Origin: an uncultured Lachnospiraceae bacterium
Lineage (GTDB): Bacteria > Bacillota > Clostridia > Lachnospirales > Lachnospiraceae
Length of the DNA: 19,244 nucleotides
Reading direction: 5' to 3'
Assembly (NCBI GenBank): GCA_934434905.1
Contig: CAKSAI010000024.1
Span: 1 to 19,244, forward strand
Under the pieces are notes generated by a model. It ran no database searches. It worked only from the letters and a program-made list of their open reading frames with translations, and had not been told where the DNA came from. Numbering within the stretch: the stretch's first letter is position 1; every line of letters starts with the position of its first letter. Both the position numbers and the translations under genes were made by a program. Below are positions 1 through 6,430 of the stretch, piece after piece.

Positions 1-1175
1 ACGGTTTCCATGGCTTCCGCCGTTATATGCTCAAAGGGTCCGTGGAAGCCGTCGCCGCCGGTACCCAGGTTGGGGCAGGGGAGTCCCATGAAGCTTAAGC
101 GGGCACCGTCCGTGCCGCCGCGCACCGGTCTTGACAGAGGCTCTAAGCCCACAGCGCGGATGGCATCCTTTGCCTTTTCCACTATGGAGAAGTTCTTCTC
201 GATGACCTCCAGCATATTGCGGTAGCTCTCGGTGATGGTAAGGGTCACCGTGCCGCTGCCGTACTTCTCATTTAACTTGTCTGTGATCTCCCTGAGAAAA
301 TCCTGGCGTCTGGCGAAGGTCTCGCTGTCGTGATCCCGGACAATATAATGCAGGTGCGCAGAGGCTACATCACCCCTCATATCGGTCAGGTGGTAGAAGC
401 CCTCACGGTCTCTGGTTTGGGCCGGGGTCTCCGACTCCGGCAGCATGCCTTGGAGCTCGCAGGCAACAGCGGCCGCATTTACCATGATATGGTAAGCGCT
501 TCCGGGGTGTACGTTGACACCCTTGATGAGAAAATCCGCAGAGGCGGCATTGAAGTTCTCATAGGCGATCTCGCCCTCATAATCACCGTCCACGGTATAA
601 GCGTAATCCGCTTTGAAATAGGAGAGGTCAAACAGGTCGGCGCCCCGCCCGATTTCTTCGTCCGGGGTAAAGCCCACCCAGATATCGCCGTGGGGAATCT
701 GCTCTGTCTGAATCCGTTCAATGGCGGTGATGATCTCCGCCACACCGGCCTTGTCATCCGCCCCAAGCAGGGTGGAGCCATCGGTGACGATGAGCGTTTG
801 TCCGGCGCGGGAGATAAGCTGCGGGAAATCCGCTACACGCAGAACCGCGCCGGTGGCCGACAAGGTCACGTCCTTCCCGTCATAATCCGGGATCAGCACC
901 GGATGCACCTGCTCTCCGGGATAATCCGGTGCGGTGTCGATATGCGAGATGAAGCCGATGGACTTCTTGTTCTCATATCCGGCCGTGGCGGGCAGCAGAC
1001 CGTATACGTAGCAGTGCTCATCGCAGACGACATTGGAAAGGCCAAGCTCCTCAAGCTCCCTGGCTAACTCCTGCCCCAGTGCAAACTGGCGGCTGGTGCT
1101 TGGGCAGGTATCGGACTCCTCATCGGATGTGGTCCAGTAAGAAATGTATTTCAGAAATCTCTCTTCTGCTTTCAT
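1..1175 (-). CDS. pepT: Peptidase T (tripeptide aminopeptidase), C-terminus cut by window edge
   Basis: This is an M20B-family zinc metallopeptidase that removes the N-terminal residue from tripeptides in the cytoplasm. The gene reads on the minus strand from ATG at 1175 and stays open to base 1, giving about 391 codons; the family is about 410 residues, so only the last 15-20 are missing. Visible motifs are HIDTAPD (His78, Asp80), LLGADDKAG (Asp140), PDEEIG (Glu173/Glu174) and, near the edge, the family block PVRGGTDGARLSFMGLPCPN. These positions agree with those known for enterobacterial PepT. A GGAGG ribosome site lies just upstream of the ATG. A TTGACA-N17-TATCTT promoter lies in the gap shared with the divergent polymerase gene. 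The long plus-strand ORF over 330-1067 is its antisense shadow. Confidence 0.96.
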   Translation of the reverse strand, partial: MKAEERFLKYISYWTTSDEESDTCPSTSRQFALGQELARELEELGLSNVVCDEHCYVYGLLPATAGYENKKSIGFISHIDTAPDYPGEQVHPVLIPDYDGKDVTLSATGAVLRVADFPQLISRAGQTLIVTDGSTLLGADDKAGVAEIITAIERIQTEQIPHGDIWVGFTPDEEIGRGADLFDLSYFKADYAYTVDGDYEGEIAYENFNAASADFLIKGVNVHPGSAYHIMVNAAAVACELQGMLPESETPAQTRDREGFYHLTDMRGDVASAHLHYIVRDHDSETFARRQDFLREITDKLNEKYGSGTVTLTITESYRNMLEVIEKNFSIVEKAKDAIRAVGLEPLSRPVRGGTDGARLSFMGLPCPNLGTGGDGFHGPFEHITAEAMET

Positions 1176-1213
1176 AATGCTCCTCCATATGATGATGTTT
1201 GTGTTCCACATCA

Positions 1214-1242
1214 AAGATAGTCTTTTTTCTGGTCAATGTCAA
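1214..1242 (-). promoter_or_regulatory. Predicted sigma-A promoter of pepT
   Basis: On the minus strand TTGACA (1242-1237) is followed by 17 bases and TATCTT (1219-1214), about 40 bases before the pepT ATG. The -35 box is consensus and the spacing is ideal. A second TTGACC directly follows the -35 box. Confidence 0.6.
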
Positions 1243-1337
1243 TGCAGTATGGTAAACTAAATGTAGCGAAGTTTGGTTTTCCACCAACTATAGCCGCTGT
1301 CTGTGCGCAGCGTACTTCGAACAGGAGAGGCAGAGAA

Positions 1338-2867
1338 ATGTCAGAGGAAAAACGCAGTTATATTGCCATAGACTTAAAATCGTTTTATGCCTCCGTGGAG
1401 TGTGTCGGCCGCGGTTTGAATCCGCTGACTACAAATCTTGTGGTTGCCGATGAGAGCCGTACCGACAAAACCATTTGTCTTGCAGTATCCCCATCCCTGA
1501 AGGCCTATGGTATTCCGGGGCGGGCCAGACTTTTCGAGGTGATACAGAAGGTACGGGCCGCCAATGAGCAGAGAAGGATGTCCGCGCCAAAGCATGCATT
1601 TATCGGAAGCTCCAGTGACGATGAGGTTCTTCGTTCGGTACCGGAATATGCCATAGACTATATCGTTGCTCCGCCGAGGATGGCAAAATATATGGAGATC
1701 AGTACGCAGATTTATCATATTTATCTGAAGTATATCGCGCCGGAGGATATCCATGTCTATTCCATTGATGAGGTTTTTATGGATGTTACCGATTATCTGA
1801 ATACGTATCAGATGACCCCGCGGGAGCTTGCAATGACGATGATAAAGGATGTGCTGGATACCACGGGGATAACAGCTACAGCCGGGATCGGAACGAATCT
1901 TTATCTGTGCAAGGTTGCCATGGACATTGTGGCAAAGCATATTCCTGCGACGAAGGACGGTGTCCGCATCGCCCAACTGAATGAGATGTCCTATCGCAGA
2001 CTTCTGTGGGGACATCGTCCCCTGACGGATTTCTGGCGGGTTGGCAGAGGGTATGCGAAGAAGCTGGAAGAGGTCGGGCTCTATACCATGGGCGATGTGG
2101 CGAGATGCTCGCTGGGAAAGCCCAATGAATATTATAACGAGGAGCTGCTCTACAAGCTGTTTGGAATCAATGCGGAGCTTCTCATCGATCATGCCTGGGG
2201 CTGGGAGCCCTGCCGGATATCGGATATAAAGGCCTATAAGCCGGAGAACAACAGTATAAGCTCCGGCCAGGTATTACAGAGTCCGTATACGGCTCAGATG
2301 GCACGGGTCGTTGCCCGTGAAATGGCGGACGCTCTTGCATTGGATCTGGTGGACAAGGGGCTGGTGACGGACCAGCTTGTGCTGACCGTGGGATATGATA
2401 TCGAGAACCTGACAGATCCGGTCAGAAGGAAACGATACAAAGGTGCCGTTACCGTGGATCATTATGGGCGCAGCGTACCGAAGCACGCTCACGGGACGGA
2501 GAATCTCAAGCGGCAGACGTCTTCCTCCACACTGCTTCTGGATGCAGCGTCCGATTTATATGACCGTATTGTGGACAAAAATCTGCTTGTCCGAAGGATT
2601 ACCTTAGTGGCGAATCATGTGGTGGACGAGCGATCCGTAGAACGGAAGCAGGAATTTCAGCAAATGGATCTTTTTACCGATTATGAGGCCATACAGCGGC
2701 AGCAGGCCGAAGAAGAGGCAGCGTTGGAGCGGGAGCGGCGTATACAGAACACGCTGCTGGATATCAAGAAGAAATATGGGAAAAATGCCATCGTTAGGGG
2801 CATGAATCTTCAGGAGGGCGCCACTGCCATAGAACGGAATGAGCAGATCGGCGGCCATAAGGCGTAG
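1338..2867 (+). CDS. Y-family (UmuC/DinB-like) translesion DNA polymerase
   Basis: This 509-residue lesion-bypass DNA polymerase has the Y-family palm motifs IAIDLKSFYASVE (Asp12, Glu21) and YSIDEVFMD (Asp144, Glu145), which would bind the two catalytic metals. Helix-hairpin-helix and little-finger regions follow. QMDLF at 442-446 matches the sliding-clamp binding motif, and a charged helical tail follows it. The frame is open from 1236, but I chose ATG 1338: an AGGAGAGG-like ribosome site lies just upstream, and family homology begins a few residues later. The next gene, a YolD-like protein, starts 10 bases after its stop, the usual partner arrangement for the Firmicute UvrX/YqjW type of polymerase. 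I found no LexA box (GAAC-N4-GTTC) upstream, so SOS control is not shown. Whether to call it DinB or UmuC cannot be decided from sequence alone. Confidence 0.93.
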   Translation: MSEEKRSYIAIDLKSFYASVECVGRGLNPLTTNLVVADESRTDKTICLAVSPSLKAYGIPGRARLFEVIQKVRAANEQRRMSAPKHAFIGSSSDDEVLRSVPEYAIDYIVAPPRMAKYMEISTQIYHIYLKYIAPEDIHVYSIDEVFMDVTDYLNTYQMTPRELAMTMIKDVLDTTGITATAGIGTNLYLCKVAMDIVAKHIPATKDGVRIAQLNEMSYRRLLWGHRPLTDFWRVGRGYAKKLEEVGLYTMGDVARCSLGKPNEYYNEELLYKLFGINAELLIDHAWGWEPCRISDIKAYKPENNSISSGQVLQSPYTAQMARVVAREMADALALDLVDKGLVTDQLVLTVGYDIENLTDPVRRKRYKGAVTVDHYGRSVPKHAHGTENLKRQTSSSTLLLDAASDLYDRIVDKNLLVRRITLVANHVVDERSVERKQEFQQMDLFTDYEAIQRQQAEEEAALERERRIQNTLLDIKKKYGKNAIVRGMNLQEGATAIERNEQIGGHKA

Positions 2868-2877
2868 GAAGGGAGAG

Positions 2878-3321
2878 ATGGCAGTGACAGAAGAGAGAGA
2901 CATGCACCGCTATGACGACATGATTCATCTGCCTCATCATCAATCCGGGACAAGACCGCATATGTCCCTTCATGACCGCGCGGCCCAGTTCTCGCCCTTT
3001 GCAGCGTTGACTGGGTATGACGCTGCCGTGGAGGAGGCGGCAAGGCTGACGGAACAGAAGCTGGAGCTTTCCGAAGAAGAGAAGGCGGCAATAGGTGCGA
3101 AGCTGACGGAGATTAAGGAGCATATCAAGGAACGGCCGGAGGTGACAGTCACCTACTTTGTTCCGGATGAGAGGAAGGCTGGCGGAACCTATGTTACCGT
3201 GACCGGGACGGTGAGGCGGATCGATGAATTTGAGCGTGTTGTCGTTATGCAGGATCAGAGCAGGGTTGGGATTGATGATATTATTGTTTTGCAGAGAACA
3301 GCCGAAGGAGCCTGCCGGTAA
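2878..3321 (+). CDS. YolD-like protein
   Basis: This is a 147-residue YolD-family protein. The N-terminal block YDDMIHLPHHQSGTRPHMS and the following HDRAAQFSPFAALTGYD stretch are typical of the family. The C-terminal half (VTVTYFVPDE, then GTVRRIDEF) looks like a small beta-rich domain. YolD proteins are usually encoded directly after Y-family polymerases in Firmicutes and are thought to act with them in damage tolerance, but their biochemical role is not established. The frame is open from 2839 inside the polymerase gene. I prefer ATG 2878 because AGGAAGG sits about 5 bases upstream, which leaves a 10-base intergenic gap. ATG 2902 is also possible. Confidence 0.88.
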   Translation: MAVTEERDMHRYDDMIHLPHHQSGTRPHMSLHDRAAQFSPFAALTGYDAAVEEAARLTEQKLELSEEEKAAIGAKLTEIKEHIKERPEVTVTYFVPDERKAGGTYVTVTGTVRRIDEFERVVVMQDQSRVGIDDIIVLQRTAEGACR

Positions 3322-3381
3322 GTGCTGGTGCTCCGGTGTCTGGCTGAACTGTTTGCACAAGATTTAAAACAATCCTTTTGA

Positions 3382-3393
3382 ATATTGCAATAT
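3382..3393. promoter_or_regulatory. Perfect 12-base palindrome over the -35 box of the hydrogenase operon
   Basis: ATATTGCAATAT is its own reverse complement and fully covers the TTGCAA -35 hexamer (3385-3390). A repressor bound here would occlude RNA polymerase. An AT-rich 12-mer palindrome can arise by chance, so function is inferred from position only. Confidence 0.35.
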
Positions 3394-3413
3394 GACGGAA
3401 TATGAGTTATATT
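3385..3413 (+). promoter_or_regulatory. Predicted sigma-A promoter of the hydrogenase operon
   Basis: TTGCAA (3385-3390), a 17-base spacer and TATATT (3408-3413) lie in the 153-base gap after the YolD gene. Transcription would start near 3420, leaving a leader of about 55 bases that contains the Rex-like site and an AAGGAGGAG ribosome site at 3461-3469. Confidence 0.6.
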
Positions 3414-3435
3414 TCTTATATATAGTGGAAAAAGA

Positions 3436-3453
3436 TTGTTAAAAAATTAACGA
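3436..3453. promoter_or_regulatory. Rex-like operator (NADH/NAD+-responsive)
   Basis: The 18-mer TTGTTAA-AAAA-TTAACGA matches the clostridial Rex consensus TTGTTAA-N4-TTAACAA at 13 of 14 defined positions; the one mismatch is G at 3452. Rex is the redox-sensing repressor that releases DNA when NADH is high and controls hydrogenase and fermentation genes in Clostridia. The site lies 23-40 bases downstream of the predicted -10 box, where a bound repressor would block initiation or early elongation. It directly precedes a hydrogenase operon. Confidence 0.65.
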
Positions 3454-3474
3454 TAAAAACAAGGAGGAGTAGAC

Positions 3475-4218
3475 ATGAATTTGAACAGGATCATTGCTGT
3501 TCGAAACAACAAGACGGTCTATCGGGACGGTCAGCGCTGCTGCAAAGTGTTCAATGAAGAATATTCCAAGGCGGATATCTTAAGCGAAGCGTTGAATCAG
3601 GCGCGCATAGAAGAGACCGGGCTTGTTGTACCGAAGCTTTTAGAGGTGACTGTACTCGAAGGAAAATGGGCGATTGTTTATGAATACGTCCAGGGCAAGA
3701 CACTGGGACAGCTTATGGAGGAATCGCCGGAGAAGAAGGATGAATATCTGGAACAGTTTGTGGATCTCCAACTGCAGGTGCAGGGGAAGACATGTCCCAT
3801 GCTGACCCGGTTAAAGGACAAGATGACGCAGGAGATCTGTGCGACGGATCTTCCGGCTACGGTTCGTTACAGTCTGCACGCCAGTCTCATGTCCATGCCG
3901 AAGCACTATAAGATCTGCCACGGGGATTTCCGCCCGTCCAACATTGTCATAATGGAAGATGGCACCCCCTGTATTCTTGACTGGTCCCACGCGACCAGAG
4001 GCAACGCTTCCGCAGATGCAGCGCGCACCTACATGCTGTTTTGCATACACGAAGGCAAGGACAGAGCCGAGCAGTACCTGGATCTGTTCTGCGAGAAGAG
4101 CAACACTGAGAAACAATATGTCCGGAAATGGATACCGCTGGTGGCGGCTGCCCATTCCGTCAAGGGGAATGCGGCTGAGCGCGAATTCATGCGCACCTGG
4201 ATCCACGCAGCGAATTAA
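3475..4218 (+). CDS. APH/choline-kinase-fold phosphotransferase, first gene of the hydrogenase operon
   Basis: This 247-residue protein has the aminoglycoside-phosphotransferase (APH) version of the protein-kinase fold. An N-lobe lysine lies in CCKVF (Lys24), a hinge-like VYEYVQGKTL at 68-77, the catalytic loop CHGDFRPSNI (His149, Asp151, Asn156) and the metal-binding Asp169 in ILDWSHATRGN. The key catalytic and metal residues are present, so it should be an active ATP-dependent kinase. Its substrate cannot be read: APH-fold enzymes phosphorylate small molecules, sugars or proteins. It opens the operon under the predicted promoter, has a strong AAGGAGGAG site, and lies 28 bases before the first ferredoxin gene. 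Because a PP2C-type phosphatase is encoded downstream, a kinase acting opposite that phosphatase is plausible but unproven. An antibiotic-resistance role is unlikely given the context. Confidence 0.85.
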   Translation: MNLNRIIAVRNNKTVYRDGQRCCKVFNEEYSKADILSEALNQARIEETGLVVPKLLEVTVLEGKWAIVYEYVQGKTLGQLMEESPEKKDEYLEQFVDLQLQVQGKTCPMLTRLKDKMTQEICATDLPATVRYSLHASLMSMPKHYKICHGDFRPSNIVIMEDGTPCILDWSHATRGNASADAARTYMLFCIHEGKDRAEQYLDLFCEKSNTEKQYVRKWIPLVAAAHSVKGNAAEREFMRTWIHAAN

Positions 4219-4246
4219 GAGAGAATAAGAGAAGGAGGACGAATCA

Positions 4247-4486
4247 ATGAAGATTACCGTTTGCATCGGCTCATCCTGTCATATCAAGGGCTCCCGCCAG
4301 GTGGTGGAGCAGCTTCAGTCCCTGATCCGTCAGCATGACATTGCCGACAAGGTAGACATGGGGGGAACTTTTTGCATGGGAAGATGTCAAGAGGGCGTCT
4401 GCGTGAATGTGGATGAACAGTTTCATTCTGTGTCGCCCGATACCGTAGAAGAATTTTTCACAAAAAATATTTTGGAAAAGGTTTAA
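4247..4486 (+). CDS. Small [2Fe-2S] thioredoxin-like ferredoxin (NuoE-type), copy 1
   Basis: This 79-residue protein of the thioredoxin-like [2Fe-2S] ferredoxin family is related to NuoE and to the C/A subunits of multimeric hydrogenases. The cluster ligands are Cys6 and Cys11 (C-x4-C in CIGSSCHIKG) and Cys43 and Cys47 (C-x3-C in FCMGRC). The N-terminal helical extension of full NuoE subunits is absent, leaving only the cluster domain, so it is probably a soluble electron carrier. It has a good AAGGAGGA ribosome site and is followed 5 bases later by a paralogue with the same ligand spacing. No NuoF-like flavoprotein partner is encoded in the window, so a complete bifurcating HydABC complex is not present here. 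Confidence 0.9.
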   Translation: MKITVCIGSSCHIKGSRQVVEQLQSLIRQHDIADKVDMGGTFCMGRCQEGVCVNVDEQFHSVSPDTVEEFFTKNILEKV

Positions 4487-4491
4487 GAATT

Positions 4492-4752
4492 ATGATAATA
4501 CAGATATGTGTAGGTTCATCCTGTCATTTAAAGGGCTCTGAACGACTGGTAGAGCTGTTCCAGGCCGCCATTGCGGAGCATAAGCTCGATACCGAGATCA
4601 CTTTAGCAGGCAGCTTCTGTACCGGGCAGTGCAACCGGGAAGGCGTGTCCATCACCGTTGACGACACCGTTTATACCGGAATTACGCCGGAGAGCTTCCA
4701 GACATTTTTTGATGAGAAGGTGTTACAGCCGCTCAAGAAGGAGATGAGATAA
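4492..4752 (+). CDS. Small [2Fe-2S] thioredoxin-like ferredoxin (NuoE-type), copy 2
   Basis: This 86-residue paralogue of the preceding gene has ligands at the same positions: Cys6 and Cys11 in CVGSSCHLKG, and Cys43 and Cys47 in FCTGQC. The two proteins share the SSCH-KGS loop and a similar helix pattern but differ in the strand after the second cysteine pair, and this copy has a basic C-terminal tail (PLKKEMR). The start follows the preceding stop by 5 bases without a clear ribosome site, which suggests translational coupling. It probably carries electrons to or from the hydrogenase encoded 4 bases downstream. Two divergent tandem copies suggest separate partners or redox potentials rather than simple dosage. 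Confidence 0.9.
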   Translation: MIIQICVGSSCHLKGSERLVELFQAAIAEHKLDTEITLAGSFCTGQCNREGVSITVDDTVYTGITPESFQTFFDEKVLQPLKKEMR

Positions 4753-4756
4753 TCGA

Positions 4757-6430
4757 ATGGATTGCCTGACATTGAAAAAATCCAACTGCAAAAATTGCTA
4801 TAAGTGCATTCGCCATTGCCCGGTAAAGTCCATACGTTTTTCCGGCAATCAGGCATATATCATTGGAAATGAGTGTATTCTGTGCGGGCAGTGCTTTGTT
4901 GTCTGTCCGCAGGATGCCAAGCAGATCGTTGACGAGACGGAGAAGGCGAAGGTTCTCTTACAGAGCGGCGATCCGGTATTTGTAAGCCTGGCGCCGTCCT
5001 TTGTGGCAAACTATGAAGGCGTCGGCATAGAAGCTATGCGCGAAGCAGTGAAGAAGCTGGGCTTCTGCGATGTGGAGGAGACCGCTATCGGAGCTACCAT
5101 TGTGAAGAAGGAATATGAGCGTATGATCAATGAGGAGACCAGGGATGTCATCATCTCCTCCTGCTGTCATTCCATAAACCTGCTGATTCAGAAGAATTTC
5201 CCGGCACAGCTTCCGTATCTGGCGGATGTGCTCTCGCCCATGCAGGCACACTGTAAGGATATCAAGCGCCGCTATCCCAATGCCAAGACTGTTTTTGTAG
5301 GCCCCTGTGTGGCGAAAAAGGACGAGGCACAGCACTACGAGGGATATGTGGATGCGGTACTGACCTTTGATGAGCTTACCGCCTGGCTGAAGGCGGAGCA
5401 TGTGGAGCTGGAGCAGAGGGCGGATGACTGTGAGAACAGCCGTGCCCGCTTCTTCCCGACCACCGGAGGTATCTTAAAGACCATGGCTCAGGACAATCCA
5501 CATTACACGTATATGGCTATTGACGGAACCAGCAACTGTATTGCTGCGCTTAAGGATATCGAGAGCGGCAAGATCCATCACTGCTTTATCGAAATGTCCG
5601 CCTGTGTGGGAAGCTGTATCGGCGGCCCGGTTATGGAGAAGTTCCACCGATCACCGGTTCAGGACTATATGGCGGTGGCACAGTATGCCGGTGAGAAGGA
5701 CTTCCCGGTGGAGCAGCCGGATCCTCTGAGCCTGCAGAAGACCTTCGAGGTCATTGACCGGAAGCTTCAGCCGCCCACTGAGAGTGAGATCCGTGAGATT
5801 CTGCGCCAGATGGGTAAGGTGAAGCCCGCGGATGAGCTGAACTGCGGCTCCTGCGGTTATAATACCTGCCGTGAGAAGGCGGTTGCCATCTATCAGGGCA
5901 AGGCGGAGATATCCATGTGTCTTCCGTACTTAAAGGATAAGGCGGAGAGCTTCTCAGATACCATCTCCCGCAATACGCCCAACGGTCTTATCGTGCTGAA
6001 TGAGAAGATGGAGGTGCAGCAGATCAACAAGGCTGCCCAGAAGATATTAAATATCCGCCGGGCCTCCGATATACTGGGCGACCAGGTGGTACGGGTGATG
6101 GAGCCTTCCGATTTCCTGGAGGTATTAGGCACAGGCAAGGATATACATAATAAACAGGTATATCTTGCGGAATATGAGAAATATGTGGAAGAAACCATTG
6201 TTTACGATAAGGAGTACCGGCTGCTGGTGGGCATCCTGCGGGATGTGACCGAGGAGGAGCTTGTCCGGGCGAAGAAGGAGCGCATCAGTCGACAGACCGT
6301 GGAGATCGCGGATCGGGTAGTTGACAAGCAGATGCGCATCGTACAGGACATTGCCTCCCTGCTGGGCGAGACGGCCGCGGAAACGAAGATTGCGCTTTTT
6401 AAACTAAAGGAGTCCATCGGCGATGAATAA
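4757..6430 (+). CDS. HydS-type sensory [FeFe]-hydrogenase with PAS domain
   Basis: This 557-residue iron-only hydrogenase homologue has a signalling tail. Residues 11-21 and 40-50 form a two-[4Fe-4S] ferredoxin domain (two C-x2-C-x2-C-x3-C). The H-cluster domain keeps all four cysteine ligands: Cys137 in SSCCHS (L1), Cys184 in GPCVAKKDEA (L2), and Cys283 and Cys287 in SACVGSCIGG (L3). The proton-relay cysteine (Cys136) and the L2 lysine are also kept. It departs from catalytic group A in the residues around the cofactor: L1 Pro to His, L2 Met to Gly, L3 Met to Ser. Residues 363-388 (CGSCGYNTC plus a later Cys) are an extra Fe-S domain. Residues about 398-495 are a PAS domain and 500-557 a helical tail. 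This order is that of group C sensory hydrogenases. The phosphatase gene starts inside its last codons (8-base overlap), so the two are probably coupled. The proposed H2- or redox-sensing role comes from the family and context. Confidence 0.88.
   Translation: MDCLTLKKSNCKNCYKCIRHCPVKSIRFSGNQAYIIGNECILCGQCFVVCPQDAKQIVDETEKAKVLLQSGDPVFVSLAPSFVANYEGVGIEAMREAVKKLGFCDVEETAIGATIVKKEYERMINEETRDVIISSCCHSINLLIQKNFPAQLPYLADVLSPMQAHCKDIKRRYPNAKTVFVGPCVAKKDEAQHYEGYVDAVLTFDELTAWLKAEHVELEQRADDCENSRARFFPTTGGILKTMAQDNPHYTYMAIDGTSNCIAALKDIESGKIHHCFIEMSACVGSCIGGPVMEKFHRSPVQDYMAVAQYAGEKDFPVEQPDPLSLQKTFEVIDRKLQPPTESEIREILRQMGKVKPADELNCGSCGYNTCREKAVAIYQGKAEISMCLPYLKDKAESFSDTISRNTPNGLIVLNEKMEVQQINKAAQKILNIRRASDILGDQVVRVMEPSDFLEVLGTGKDIHNKQVYLAEYEKYVEETIVYDKEYRLLVGILRDVTEEELVRAKKERISRQTVEIADRVVDKQMRIVQDIASLLGETAAETKIALFKLKESIGDE

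Noticed and set aside
330..1067. Long plus-strand ORF of 245 codons
   Set aside because: It is antisense to pepT, whose minus-strand translation carries all the expected motifs; the plus-strand product matches nothing I recognise.
4247..6430. Electron-bifurcating HydABC-type hydrogenase
   Set aside because: The NuoE-like proteins suggest it, but there is no NuoF-like flavoprotein gene and the hydrogenase has a PAS domain and group C-like motifs.
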